Positions 15,146-24,713 of a stretch of DNA of 64,000 nt are shown here, one piece after another. This DNA comes from Gelidibacter maritimus (GTDB lineage Bacteria; Bacteroidota; Bacteroidia; Flavobacteriales; Flavobacteriaceae). The DNA lies in assembly GCF_014062315.1 (NCBI RefSeq), contig NZ_JACGLT010000013.1:52325-116324 (forward strand), given 5' to 3'. Both the position numbers and the translations under genes were made by a program. Within the stretch, counting starts at the first letter, position 1; the number at the start of each line of letters is the position of its first letter. The notes under the pieces were generated by a model. It was not told where the DNA came from. It worked only from the letters and a program-made list of their open reading frames with translations, and ran no database searches.

Positions 15146-17956
15146 ATGAGAAAATTTACAGTTCTATTCAGTCTTTTGTTTTGTTTCGGATTAATGGCGC
15201 AAAACGCCAATTACGAAGATCCATTGCCTGAAAACACTCGAGTTACAAAAGGCGTTTTGCCAAATGGTCTTACTTACTATATCTATCCGTCACAAGTGGT
15301 AAAGGATGCGGCTAGCTACTATATCATCCAGAATGTAGGATCCATCCTTGAAAATGATGATCAACAAGGTTTGGCTCATTTCCTTGAACATATGGCTTTT
15401 AACGGAACTGACAATTTTCCTGACAAGGGCATTCTAAATACACTTCAAAAGCACGGTGCTGTTTTTGGTAAGGACATAAATGCTTATACCTCATTTGATG
15501 AAACGGTCTACAATATGAACAATATCCCAACGACTCCGGAGCTTGTGGATACGTGCTTATTAGTGCTTCACGATTGGGCAAATTTTTTGTCTCTGGAAGA
15601 TGAAGAAATTGATGCAGAGCGTGGTGTTATAAAGGAAGAATGGAGAACCCGCCAAAGTGGTCGTATGAGAATTTTTCAAAAAAATATGCCAACAGTCTTT
15701 AATAATAGCATTTATGCTGAGCGTATGCCCATTGGATTGATGGACGTTGTTGATAATTTTGAATATAAGGCTCTAAGGGATTTTTATCATGATTGGTATA
15801 GAACAGATTTGCAGGCTATCGCAATTATAGGTGATGTAGATGCGGAAGCTGTTGAGGCTAAGATAAAGACCTTATTTTCTGCAATTCCTGCAATCGATAA
15901 TCCGAGAGAACGTTTCATAGTAAGAATTCCGGAAAATGATCAGTTAATGTTTAGCTCGGCTAGTGATGAGGAAGTAACTACCGCATCTCTAAGTTTTGGA
16001 ATCAGACATCCAAAAAGCTTGAGCAATGAAACTGTTTCCGATTTGAAAGAATCGCTTTTAAATAGCATGGTTACCAAGATGATTTCAGAAAGATTGGGAG
16101 AGTTGAGTGATAAGCCCGATGCGACATTTTTCAGAGCTTTTGTAGGCTATGGCGATAATTCAAGAGCAACAAATGCTTTTACAGTTTCTATTTCTCCAAA
16201 ACCAGACCAGCAACATGCCGCTTTTGAAACGGTTATGAAAGAAGTTAATCGCGCTGTAAAATTTGGTTTTAACGAGGCTGAAATCGAGAGGATGATTACG
16301 AGATACAAAAACTCTTATGAGAATCAAATCAGTAAGTTAGATGATAGATCGCATGCATCAATTCAGTCCATGATTCAAAACAATTATTTGGAAAATGAAA
16401 CCATGACAGATATTGTTAAGGAATATGCAATTGCACAACAAATCTTTGATGACTTGACTCCAGAAGAAGTGCATGCAAACTTAAAAAGATTATATACGGA
16501 TAAAAACCGATATATGACCGCAACTGCGGTCAGTACGGAAAAAAATATTACGGAAAATGAAGCCCTACAGATTATTGCTTCTGCAGAGAATGACATCTCC
16601 CTTACGGCTTATGAAGATGGATTTAGTGGTAAGACTTTATTGGGAGAAACGAAAATAAAACAAGGAAAGGTAACTTCAGAAAAGCTAAATAAAGCTACCG
16701 GCTCTACTACGTTCACCTTGAGTAATGGTGTTAAGGTGCATTATAAGTTTGCGGATAAAAACAAAAACGATGTCAGACTCAGTGCCTTGAGTTATGGTGG
16801 GCTCTCATTGGTAGATGACGCTAAGTTGCCGTCGGCCAATTACGTCAATAGCTTGGTAAGATCATCAGGATTGGGAGACTATTCCAGTACGGATCTATCA
16901 AAAGTGCTTGCTGGTAAAACGGCCAACACTGGTATTTTTATCTCAAATCTATCTGAGGGTATTTCTGGGTCTTCATCAACTAAAGATGTGGAAACAATGT
17001 TGCAAATGGCCCATTTGAGATTTGTAAAACCGAGATTTGATGAAGATGCCTTTAAAGTACTTATTGGCAATTTAGATAATTATTTGATCAGCAGAAGCAA
17101 CAATATCAATGAGAAAATAAAAGACAGTATTAACGTTGCGCTCTACGGTAAAAACGATCCAAAACAACCACTATTTACAAAAGATTATATTAATTCAATA
17201 TCTTTTGAAACCATACAACAGATTTACGGAGAGCGTTTTAAAAATGTTTCGGATTTTGAATTCTTTATTGTAGGAGATGTTTCCAAAGAACAACTCAAGC
17301 CGTTGTTGGAAAAGTATATTGCCAGTATTCCAACCAAAAAACAAACGGAGACCTATAAAGATAATTCATCACAATGGTTAAGCAAAACCATAGAAAAGGA
17401 TGTGCATTTAAAAATGGAAGATCCAAAAAGTACGGTAAGAATTACCTATAAAAATGATTTGGAATATACCATTAAAAACATGTTGATAGCAAGAGCGTTA
17501 GGTGATATCCTTAAGCTTAGATATACAGAAACACTGAGAGAACAAGAAGGTGGAACTTATGGCGCCAGTGCTTTTGCCGGAATTTCTAAAAGACCTGTGG
17601 AAAAAGCGACTATTTTTGTCGGTTTTGATTGCAATCCGGAGAAAGTAGATAGATTGGTGAGCATTGTGCATGAAGAGCTTCAGAAAATTGCTGCTGGCGA
17701 TATCAATCAAACTGATTTGGATAAAACCACCACGAACTATTTGAAAGAACGCGCTCAAGAAAAGGGCTTTAATCAATACGATATGAGTGTTTTGGTCAAT
17801 TTTTATCGCGAAGATTACGACATGAATGACCCTGATAACTTTGAAAATATAGTTGAAAGTATTTCTGTGAATGACATCAAGGAGTTTACGAGTAATGTAC
17901 TCAATGGTGCTGATATAGCTGAAATTATTGTTAAACCATCAAATAAAATAATATGA
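15146..17956 (+). CDS. M16 family zinc metallopeptidase, two-domain (pitrilysin-like)
   Basis: 936 residues with an Sec signal peptide ending near LMAQN (residue 20), so periplasmic. The inverted zinc motif HFLEH (His78, Glu81, His82) is followed at the expected distance by Glu158 in DAERGVIKEEW, so the N-terminal half is catalytically complete. The second, non-catalytic M16 domain follows (about 520-930), with the R/Y-type substrate motif LREQEGGTYGASAFAG near residue 800. These peptidases degrade unfolded or short peptides. Its TGA overlaps the next ATG (ATGA). Confidence 0.95.
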   Translation: MRKFTVLFSLLFCFGLMAQNANYEDPLPENTRVTKGVLPNGLTYYIYPSQVVKDAASYYIIQNVGSILENDDQQGLAHFLEHMAFNGTDNFPDKGILNTLQKHGAVFGKDINAYTSFDETVYNMNNIPTTPELVDTCLLVLHDWANFLSLEDEEIDAERGVIKEEWRTRQSGRMRIFQKNMPTVFNNSIYAERMPIGLMDVVDNFEYKALRDFYHDWYRTDLQAIAIIGDVDAEAVEAKIKTLFSAIPAIDNPRERFIVRIPENDQLMFSSASDEEVTTASLSFGIRHPKSLSNETVSDLKESLLNSMVTKMISERLGELSDKPDATFFRAFVGYGDNSRATNAFTVSISPKPDQQHAAFETVMKEVNRAVKFGFNEAEIERMITRYKNSYENQISKLDDRSHASIQSMIQNNYLENETMTDIVKEYAIAQQIFDDLTPEEVHANLKRLYTDKNRYMTATAVSTEKNITENEALQIIASAENDISLTAYEDGFSGKTLLGETKIKQGKVTSEKLNKATGSTTFTLSNGVKVHYKFADKNKNDVRLSALSYGGLSLVDDAKLPSANYVNSLVRSSGLGDYSSTDLSKVLAGKTANTGIFISNLSEGISGSSSTKDVETMLQMAHLRFVKPRFDEDAFKVLIGNLDNYLISRSNNINEKIKDSINVALYGKNDPKQPLFTKDYINSISFETIQQIYGERFKNVSDFEFFIVGDVSKEQLKPLLEKYIASIPTKKQTETYKDNSSQWLSKTIEKDVHLKMEDPKSTVRITYKNDLEYTIKNMLIARALGDILKLRYTETLREQEGGTYGASAFAGISKRPVEKATIFVGFDCNPEKVDRLVSIVHEELQKIAAGDINQTDLDKTTTNYLKERAQEKGFNQYDMSVLVNFYREDYDMNDPDNFENIVESISVNDIKEFTSNVLNGADIAEIIVKPSNKII

Positions 17957-18399
17957 AAAATATAGTATATCTCTTCTTGATTTTATTTAGTGCACAAGCC
18001 ATTTCTCAAATCCATGATCCCGTAAAATGGAAAACCTCGGTGAATAAAATTTCTGATACCGAATATGAGCTTGTGGCCACCGCTACCATTCAAGACCAAT
18101 GGCATCTCTATTCGCAAAATGTTCCAAAGGATGGCCCTGTACCAACTAGCTTTATTTTTGAAGGAAGTCAGGATTATATGAAACGAGGAAATACTTCAGA
18201 AGGCACTGGTCATGAAATTGATGACAAGATATTTAACATGCGCATCAAGTATTTTGATAAAACAGCCGATTTTAAACAACGTATCCGAGTCAAGAATAAG
18301 AAGTCTTTTAAAGTAAATGCTGTAGTAGAGTTCATGGTTTGCAATGACACCCAGTGCTTGCCACCAAAAGAGGTCGATTTGGTTTTCGATGTAAAATAG
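17953..18399 (+). CDS. DsbD alpha-domain-like periplasmic protein
   Basis: 148 residues with a signal peptide (cleavage near AQAISQ). After it comes HDPVKWKTSVNKISDTEYELV, then WHLYSQNVPKDGPVPTSF and VEFMVCNDTQCLPPKEVDLVF, the layout of the N-terminal immunoglobulin-like domain of DsbD with its cysteine pair (CNDTQC). The membrane and thioredoxin domains of DsbD are absent, so it is a stand-alone alpha domain. The 4-bp overlap with the M16 gene implies co-translation. Its redox partner is not visible here. Confidence 0.8.
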   Translation: MKNIVYLFLILFSAQAISQIHDPVKWKTSVNKISDTEYELVATATIQDQWHLYSQNVPKDGPVPTSFIFEGSQDYMKRGNTSEGTGHEIDDKIFNMRIKYFDKTADFKQRIRVKNKKSFKVNAVVEFMVCNDTQCLPPKEVDLVFDVK

Positions 18400-18489
18400 T
18401 TTAGAACACTAAATCAATTGAAATTTTCTTCCAACTTATTCGATTTTCATATTTAGATTATGGAATTAGCCTAAACCGTGAAGAAAAGT

Positions 18490-18515
18490 AAAGAGCTGCG
18501 ATTGCAGCTCTTTTT
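18490..18515. terminator. Terminator between convergent genes
   Basis: AAAGAGCTGC (18490-18499) pairs with GCAGCTCTTT (18504-18513) with a 4-nt loop and a T-tract on the plus strand and an A-rich flank on the other side. It lies between the DsbD-like gene and the convergent metallo-hydrolase gene and may serve both. Confidence 0.85.
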
Positions 18516-18546
18516 ATGTATAACAGTCTCGTGATTTTTTACACCT

Positions 18547-19920
18547 TTAAATCATTATGGTTTCTACATCGTATAGTTTGGGAATGCGCACATGCCATTT
18601 GTAGGTGTCGGTTATTTTTACTCTAAATGCATCCAAAGCGGCCGGTTCACCATGGATAAGGTATACTTTTTCAGGAATGTTCTTAATTGCTCCCATCCAA
18701 TGAAGTAATTCATTTTGATCGGCATGAGCTGATAAACTCTCAATATGCTTGATAGTAGCCTTTACCGGATGATATTTTCCGGAAAACCTGATCTCATGGG
18801 CACCGTCAAGTAACTGTCTGCCACGTGTGCCTTCTGCCTGATAACCTACCAATAAAACAGTGGTAGAAGTCACATCAATGAGTTGCTGTAGATAGGTAAG
18901 GACCCTTCCGCCAGTGACCATGCCGCTGCCGGCAATGACTATTTTGGAACGTTTGTCGTCAATGGTTTCCCAGGTTTCTTTGTAAGATTGAACAATATTC
19001 ACATGATTGCACATGGCGTTATAGTCTGAATCAGACAATTTATGCCATTTAGGAAATTGTCTAAACACATTCAAAACATTGTTCCCCATCGGACTATCTA
19101 CAAAAATGGGAATATTGGGGATTTTATTCTTTTTATATAATTTCCATAGAATATACATCAGTGTTTGGAGTCGTTCTACCGCAAAACTTGGGATGATCAA
19201 ATTGCCTTTTTTATGAATGGTTTCATGTATAATATCGGTAAGAACCTGCTCTACATCGTCTTCCGGATGTAGTTTGTTTCCGTAGGTGCTTTCGATAAAT
19301 AGAAAATCTGCCCATTCAGGACGTTTGGGATCTTCCAATAAATAATCGTCGTTTCGTCCAATATCTCCAGAAAACACAAAGCGTTTGGAATTGATATCTA
19401 ACTCAATAAACGTTGCACCAAGGATGTGGCCGTTGTATTGAAAACGATAGGAAATATGCTCGGATAGACCAATCCATTTGTCGCCCATTTCAACTTGAAA
19501 CAAACGGATGGTTTTTTCTGCCTCCGCAACTGTATAAAAAGGCAGTGCAGGATCATGTTTTGTATATTTTTCATCATTGGCCTTGGCCGCTTCTTCTTCA
19601 TGGATTTTAGCACTGTCCATCAAAATGATTTCTGCAATAGCCAAAGTAGGTCCAGTTCCAATGATTTTTCCATTAAACCCTTGTTTTACCAACCGCGGTA
19701 AATACCCTACATGATCTAAATGCCCATGGGTAAGCAGTACTATATCTATAGTGCTGACATCTATAGGAAGATCCGTCCAATTAAGTTCGCGGAGTTCTTT
19801 CAAACCTTGGAACATTCCGCAATCAATTAGGATGTTTTTTTCTGAGGTTTCAATTAAAAACTTTGATCCGGTAACAACACTGGATGCCCCCAGAAAATTT
19901 ACTTTTACATGATTTTCCAT
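18547..19920 (-). CDS. MBL-fold beta-CASP metallo-hydrolase (RNA-processing type)
   Basis: 457 residues. The metallo-beta-lactamase motif LLTHGHLDHVGYLPRL (His65, His67, Asp69, His70) is followed by FSGDIGRNDDYLL and a beta-CASP domain (about residues 210-340), then AGSGMVTGGRVLTYL, SAHADQNELLHWM and VYLIHGE. This architecture is that of the YSH1/CPSF73-like bacterial RNA endonuclease or exonuclease group. It begins 4 bp after the stop of the ATP-cone/nuclease gene, so the two are probably one transcript. Confidence 0.93.
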   Translation of the reverse strand: MENHVKVNFLGASSVVTGSKFLIETSEKNILIDCGMFQGLKELRELNWTDLPIDVSTIDIVLLTHGHLDHVGYLPRLVKQGFNGKIIGTGPTLAIAEIILMDSAKIHEEEAAKANDEKYTKHDPALPFYTVAEAEKTIRLFQVEMGDKWIGLSEHISYRFQYNGHILGATFIELDINSKRFVFSGDIGRNDDYLLEDPKRPEWADFLFIESTYGNKLHPEDDVEQVLTDIIHETIHKKGNLIIPSFAVERLQTLMYILWKLYKKNKIPNIPIFVDSPMGNNVLNVFRQFPKWHKLSDSDYNAMCNHVNIVQSYKETWETIDDKRSKIVIAGSGMVTGGRVLTYLQQLIDVTSTTVLLVGYQAEGTRGRQLLDGAHEIRFSGKYHPVKATIKHIESLSAHADQNELLHWMGAIKNIPEKVYLIHGEPAALDAFRVKITDTYKWHVRIPKLYDVETIMI

Positions 19921-19924
19921 AGCT

Positions 19925-20761
19925 TTACTGTTTACATAACATCTTTATTTCCTTCTGAATTTTCGATTTGCGGGTTTCCGAAATGCCGAGATGATCCAAG
20001 AAAAAAAGATCGTCAATCAAGTCTCTGCACAACACCACATCTCTACTTAACAAAAATTGTTTTTCGCGATTGGTCAATAAGGTGGACACGGTTATTGGAT
20101 AGAGTCCCAATCTGTCAATCCGATTTCTTAGGCCATCATTATTAGGGTAATCCCAGCTTAATAGATACAAACCAATACAGTTTCCGTATTGAATGGCGTC
20201 TTTGGTAAATCGCGTGTTGGTAACCACCCAGCCTGCTTCCAATTTTGTCTCATGACGTTTTGTGTCCCAATGGGCCTTGACATCTTTAAATCGTGATGCT
20301 ATATATAAAGGAACTTTGACATTGCAGTTTCTTCCTTGCTCAGTATGGAACTTACATTCAATGAGCGTTGTCATTCCATTTTTATCAGCGACCACATCTA
20401 TTTCATGGCGCACACACTTACCTTGCATAATTTCACCAACAGTCGTCTTGTAACCTGAGTATTTTAAGATGGCACTTATAAAACGCTCAAATGGATATCC
20501 TGTAGGTCCCAAATCATAGATGGCTTTTTTAAGCTTGTATTTTGACGCGAGGTGCCCGCCTTTCTTTTTTAATAATGCAAATGCTCTATTGTAGATTTCT
20601 TTTGTTGAAATGCCATCGTATAATTCTTCTTTCACTTTATCAATAATCTCGTTTACCGTTTGCTGATCTGCACCTGATTTGCCCAACGATGTGCGGAGTT
20701 TTTTCAGCGAAAATTTTACTTTTTCACCAGAAGATTTAATGATGTCGATATTGGTATTCAT
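19925..20761 (-). CDS. ATP-cone domain fused to a PD-(D/E)XK nuclease-like domain
   Basis: 278 residues. Residues 1-90 resemble an ATP-cone (IDIIKSSGEKVKFSLKKLRTSL at the start), the nucleotide-sensing domain best known from ribonucleotide reductase and NrdR. Residues 90-230 look like an Mrr-type restriction endonuclease fold with GKCVRHEIDVVA (Asp122), then LIECKFHT (Glu135, Lys137), giving D-x(n)-E-x-K. No methyltransferase or restriction subunit lies nearby; the partner is the beta-CASP hydrolase 4 bp downstream. It may be a nucleotide-regulated nuclease; the substrate is unknown. Confidence 0.85.
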   Translation of the reverse strand: MNTNIDIIKSSGEKVKFSLKKLRTSLGKSGADQQTVNEIIDKVKEELYDGISTKEIYNRAFALLKKKGGHLASKYKLKKAIYDLGPTGYPFERFISAILKYSGYKTTVGEIMQGKCVRHEIDVVADKNGMTTLIECKFHTEQGRNCNVKVPLYIASRFKDVKAHWDTKRHETKLEAGWVVTNTRFTKDAIQYGNCIGLYLLSWDYPNNDGLRNRIDRLGLYPITVSTLLTNREKQFLLSRDVVLCRDLIDDLFFLDHLGISETRKSKIQKEIKMLCKQ

Positions 20762-21078
20762 AGTATTATTATGAAAAAGGATGCATGCTCCTTAGAGTTA
20801 AAGAGTTAAAGTTAATAGGTAATTAAGAGAAAGCCTATGATAAATATCACGTCATGTAGAAATTAAAATCGCAATCATATTTCAATTGATATAATTTTCA
20901 GATATCTAAAGTAGAATCTACAGTTATGGGGTATGCAATAGAGCCAAGTATTATGGCACACTATTTTTGTGGTTGTTTACTATAAAACAACATGATTATT
21001 TCTCCTATCATGAGGGATGTCATTTTATAAGGTTGTAATTCAAAGTAACTTTATACTTAACCATAAAACGATAAGATC
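20762..21078. other. 317-bp divergent intergenic region
   Basis: No ORF that I can support. On the plus strand TATTTTTG (20962-20969) matches the TANNTTTG -7 consensus but has no clear -33 TTG; it could drive the WG-repeat gene 110 bp downstream. Confidence 0.3.
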
Positions 21079-21702
21079 ATGAAACGTTCAAATTTTTTAA
21101 TTTTAATTACGGTGCTTTTTACTACCGTTCTCTTTTCTCAAAATATTACCAATGTCGACTTTATTTCACCCATGAATGAAGAGATGGCAGCAGTCAAAAA
21201 AGGAAATCAATGGGGCTTTATTAATTCTGAAGGAAATTTGGCTATCAATTTTAGAGATGATTTGGTAGTTTCCAAAACCGCAGATGGCAGTTATCCTATC
21301 TTTAAAAACGGCAGGTCTCTGATCACTCAAAAAAAGGATGGTATTAATTATTATGGATACATCGATCGTTCAGGGAAAACGGTGATAGAGCCACAGTATT
21401 TGAATGCAACAAATTTTATTGACGATGTCGCCATTGTACTCGTATTGAGAAGGAATGAATTGTCAAAAAATATTGCCTTGAATAAAGCCGTTGTCAATTA
21501 TGATTATTTTGAGGTGGCTATCAATTCCGATGGTGAAGTCGTTACTTATTTAACTCAAGAGCCTGTACACATCACACTTTCGGCAGAAAAACTTAGAAAG
21601 CCACCGGTAATTTATTCCAAAGTAATTTCAAACACACTTTATGCAGTGATGAATGCACAGAAGAAATGGTCAGTTGTGAAAATCGATGCGAATACTGATT
21701 AA
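21079..21702 (+). CDS. WG repeat-containing protein
   Basis: 207 residues with a signal peptide (MKRSNFLILITVLFTTVLFSQ). Two or so WG/KWG-type beta units are visible: MAAVKKGNQWGFINSEGNLAI and YYGYIDRSGKTVIEPQYLNA. WG repeats form beta structures of uncertain function, often in secreted or envelope proteins. The protein lies 28 bp upstream of a DUF3298-like lipoprotein and probably shares its transcript. Confidence 0.8.
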   Translation: MKRSNFLILITVLFTTVLFSQNITNVDFISPMNEEMAAVKKGNQWGFINSEGNLAINFRDDLVVSKTADGSYPIFKNGRSLITQKKDGINYYGYIDRSGKTVIEPQYLNATNFIDDVAIVLVLRRNELSKNIALNKAVVNYDYFEVAINSDGEVVTYLTQEPVHITLSAEKLRKPPVIYSKVISNTLYAVMNAQKKWSVVKIDANTD

Positions 21703-21730
21703 AAGGTGAAATTAATTTAAGACATCCTAC

Positions 21731-22618
21731 ATGAAATATATAAACCTAATTTTACTAGTTTTTTTGTTGACCAGTTGTAAAAGCGATAAGCGTGAGGAAA
21801 GTGTTATTGAAACCGAAGATACAGAACAACTGATGCCTCAAGATACCGACACGATTCAAATGATTGAAGGCGATGGAAATGTTATGACTAAATCAATTTC
21901 AATTGAATACAAACAAAAAGAGTTGATTGAGAAGAAGGATCAAAGATCGGAGTTTCAAAGGTTGATTAAAGAAAAATCATACGCAATTCAACAACCGGAC
22001 TATACAATCAATTTTAAATATCCACAGCTTGATGAGTCGCTAAAAGCTTCAAACCGAAATTTTAACGAGTTTATCAATGATTATTACGTGAATATTAAAA
22101 AGACGGTTGCTGATATAGAAACGAGTAAACTATTATGTGATAGTATTGAGGCCATTAATTTTAGAGAAGATCGATTTATTGATTACAAAATTTACATTGC
22201 TAATGATCAATTGGTAAGCGTTCTTTTTTATAAAGAGAACTTTTATTCTGGTGCCATGCATCCGAGTTATTCCTTTGACTGCTTTAATTTTGATTTGAAC
22301 AAGGGGGTATTTATGAGGTATGAAGATTTTTTCAATCAAGGTTCTGAAGAAGAATTATTGACTTTGATTAATGAGAGAATCGTTGATAAGATTCAGAATT
22401 CAGAGTTGTATTATGATTGTTGGGAACTATCAGCAAGTGATTTTTTTGAAAGTAAAAACAACTTTGTCATCAATGATAATAACTTAGAGTTTTACTTTGA
22501 TGATTGTGTCATGTGCCCATCCTACACGGGCTCTTACTCTATTGAGCTTCCGCTTGTAGATTTGCTGTCTGTTTTGAAAAAGTCGAACTCCAACCTGCTG
22601 ATGGCTGATAAAAATTAA
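21731..22618 (+). CDS. DUF3298/DUF4163-like (RsiV-type) lipoprotein
   Basis: 295 residues. MKYINLILLVFLLTSCKSD is a lipoprotein signal with lipid Cys16. The region from about residue 85 (YTINFKYPQLDE) through YSGAMHPSYSFDCFNFDLNKG, YEDFF and LEFYFDDCVMCPSYTGSYSIELPL matches the DUF4163/DUF3298 layout found in RsiV and related exported proteins, where it can bind a peptidoglycan-related ligand or lysozyme. No sigma factor gene is next to it, so an anti-sigma role is not supported here. Confidence 0.75.
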   Translation: MKYINLILLVFLLTSCKSDKREESVIETEDTEQLMPQDTDTIQMIEGDGNVMTKSISIEYKQKELIEKKDQRSEFQRLIKEKSYAIQQPDYTINFKYPQLDESLKASNRNFNEFINDYYVNIKKTVADIETSKLLCDSIEAINFREDRFIDYKIYIANDQLVSVLFYKENFYSGAMHPSYSFDCFNFDLNKGVFMRYEDFFNQGSEEELLTLINERIVDKIQNSELYYDCWELSASDFFESKNNFVINDNNLEFYFDDCVMCPSYTGSYSIELPLVDLLSVLKKSNSNLLMADKN

Positions 22619-22705
22619 CCAAGTCCTTAATTATAAGTCGATACGTTTTGTCCAAAATGTTTTATTTTTATGCGATGATGACAGATCGATAAAAGAAATA
22701 ATTTT

Positions 22706-23473
22706 ATGAATATTGGTTTAGTTTTATCCGGAGGCGGAATGCGAGGTGCTGCCCATATTGGTGTCCTACGAGCGCTCGAAGAGCATCAAATTGATCCTAC
22801 ATATATTGCAGGATCAAGTGCGGGGGCCATTGTGGGGTCACTTTTTGCCTACGGCTATAATTGGGAAGAAATCTTGACTTTTTTTAAGGACGTCCAAATT
22901 CTGAATATTAGAAAATATGCTATCAATAAGCCTGGATTTATTGATGCGGAAAAGTTCTATGATGAATTTAAAGTCTATTTGGAAGAAGACGATTTTTCGT
23001 TTTTAAAAAAGGAACTGTTCGTCACGGCGACCAATATTTTAAAAGGCAAACTAAGAGTGTTTGAGAAGGGCGAATTAATAAAACCTGTTTTGGCCTCGGC
23101 GGCGTTTCCTGGGCTCTTTGCTCCAGTAAAAATAAAAAGTTCTTATTATATCGATGGGGGAGCGCTTAATAATTTTCCATTGGATGCTATTAAGAAAAAA
23201 TGCGATCGGCTTATTGGCGTTTATGTGGACGGGTTTGACGTGCTTGGCATAAAAGAATTGAAGCATTCCCACCATGTGGTCGAGCGCGTCTTTAGAATAA
23301 AATCCGTATTGGAAAATCAGCATAAATTTACAGAATGTGACCTCATGATTTTACCATCAGAACTGAACGGCTTTGGCACTTTTGATAAGAAAAACATTGA
23401 TGCAATTGTTGAAATTGGGTATAAGGCTGCCAAAGAAGCGATTCTAAATTATGATTTAGAAAAATTTAAATAA
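22706..23473 (+). CDS. Patatin-like phospholipase
   Basis: 255 residues, no signal peptide. Opens MNIGLVLSGGGMRGAAHIGV, with the glycine-rich oxyanion loop GGGMRG, the nucleophile elbow GSSAG (Ser38) and the catalytic Asp150 in YIDGGALNNFP. The Ser-Asp dyad of patatin acyl hydrolases is therefore complete. Probably a cytoplasmic or membrane-associated lipid hydrolase of the short RssA-like group. It has its own position between a DUF3298-like gene and a convergent efflux operon. Confidence 0.93.
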   Translation: MNIGLVLSGGGMRGAAHIGVLRALEEHQIDPTYIAGSSAGAIVGSLFAYGYNWEEILTFFKDVQILNIRKYAINKPGFIDAEKFYDEFKVYLEEDDFSFLKKELFVTATNILKGKLRVFEKGELIKPVLASAAFPGLFAPVKIKSSYYIDGGALNNFPLDAIKKKCDRLIGVYVDGFDVLGIKELKHSHHVVERVFRIKSVLENQHKFTECDLMILPSELNGFGTFDKKNIDAIVEIGYKAAKEAILNYDLEKFK

Positions 23474-23560
23474 ACTTTGTTTTTTTTCGAAATAGGTGCG
23501 ATGGATAAAACGTTTCTATAAATCAAAACCGCTGATGGTCTGGGTATGGTGTAATAAAAA

Positions 23561-23596
23561 AAACCTCGCCTCCAAATGTATTGGAAGCGAGGTTTT
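23561..23596. terminator. Bidirectional terminator
   Basis: AAACCTCGC (23561-23569) pairs with GCGAGGTTT (23587-23595); the loop also pairs (CTCCAA with TTGGAA). A-tract on the left and T-tract on the right allow it to end both the patatin transcript and the convergent RND operon. Confidence 0.85.
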
Positions 23597-23616
23597 CTGG
23601 TTTATGATCAACTTAG

Positions 23617-24696
23617 TTATTTCATCTGCTCCGTTGGGCGTTGTACAATTAAATCGTTCTCCTTGAAATTCCCAAAAACTTCGGTTACACTATCTAATCG
23701 GACCCCTTCCTTTACCGGAATTCGCTTTATATCTCCGTTGTTCTTGGTCAATACAAACAAGCCTGATTGGGTTTTTAAAATATGTTTGGGTGACACCCAG
23801 AAGGTGGCGTCTTGACGTTTCAATTTTAATTGAACTTGGGCATATTCCCCACCATTAAGGCTTTGGTCGGTATTCTTAACATCAAATTCCAGAGTCACTG
23901 CACGGTTTTGGGAATTGATCATACTTGAACTTCGCGAAAGAGCGGCAGAGAATTTTTTCCCTGGTTGTGAATTGACGGTAAAAGCAACTTCCATGGCATC
24001 GTTTACTGAGCTCGCATGTTTTTCAGGAAGTGCTATTTTCAATTTTAGGTTTTGCCTGTCGGCAACACTAAATACGGGCTGTCCTGAACCGGGTCCCACC
24101 AAAGCACCTTCAGAAACATTACGTTCTGTAATCACACCATTAAAAGGTGCCACAACTTGCAGGTACTTCTGCATTTGCGCACTATGGCCGGTTTGCGCTT
24201 GAGATGCTTCATAGGCTGATTTGGCACTGTTCATCGTGCTCTCAGCACGATCCAACTCAATAGCCGCTACAGCACCTTCAGTTTTGGCCGCTTCTTGTAG
24301 ACGTTCCAGATTCTGTCTGGCGTACAAATAATCACTGTGCAGTTTCTGTTCTGAAGATCGATCAGAAACCAGTCTCTGGTCCATTTCGGGTGCTTCCAAA
24401 ACGGCCAGAATTTGTCCCTTTTTGACTACATCGCCGATGTCCACGTGTAGTTTTTTTACAAAGCCATTCACCTTGGCATAAAGCAATACCTGTTCGGCTG
24501 GTTCCAATTCTCCGGGAAGGTTAAGGTCATACTCAGGGTGCATTTTCGAAATGGGTTTCGTGACAATCTCCTGCTTAGGAGCTTTGGTCTCAGCGGCAGT
24601 CGTATTTTCATTGGAATCGGAACACGAAGCAAGGATCAAAGAAGCTAGGACTGCAAGACCGCTGATTGATTTTATAGATTTAAAATTTATTTTCAT
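23617..24696 (-). CDS. RND efflux periplasmic adaptor subunit (membrane fusion protein)
   Basis: 359 residues with a lipoprotein signal (LASLILASCSDSN, lipid Cys25). The lipoyl-like hairpin region VNGFVKKLHVDIGDVVKKGQILAVLEAPEMD is followed by a coiled coil, then the second lipoyl half VVAPFNGVITERNVSEGALVG and a beta-barrel domain. It bridges the pump and the outer-membrane channel in tripartite efflux. Third gene of the operon TolC-pump-adaptor on the minus strand, 17 bp after the pump. Confidence 0.93.
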   Translation of the reverse strand: MKINFKSIKSISGLAVLASLILASCSDSNENTTAAETKAPKQEIVTKPISKMHPEYDLNLPGELEPAEQVLLYAKVNGFVKKLHVDIGDVVKKGQILAVLEAPEMDQRLVSDRSSEQKLHSDYLYARQNLERLQEAAKTEGAVAAIELDRAESTMNSAKSAYEASQAQTGHSAQMQKYLQVVAPFNGVITERNVSEGALVGPGSGQPVFSVADRQNLKLKIALPEKHASSVNDAMEVAFTVNSQPGKKFSAALSRSSSMINSQNRAVTLEFDVKNTDQSLNGGEYAQVQLKLKRQDATFWVSPKHILKTQSGLFVLTKNNGDIKRIPVKEGVRLDSVTEVFGNFKENDLIVQRPTEQMK

Positions 24697-24713
24697 AATG
24701 ATAAGGATTGAGG

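Noticed and set aside
21731..22618. Anti-sigma factor (RsiV) function
   Set aside because: The domain is similar, but there is no sigma factor gene nearby and no cytoplasmic anti-sigma segment.
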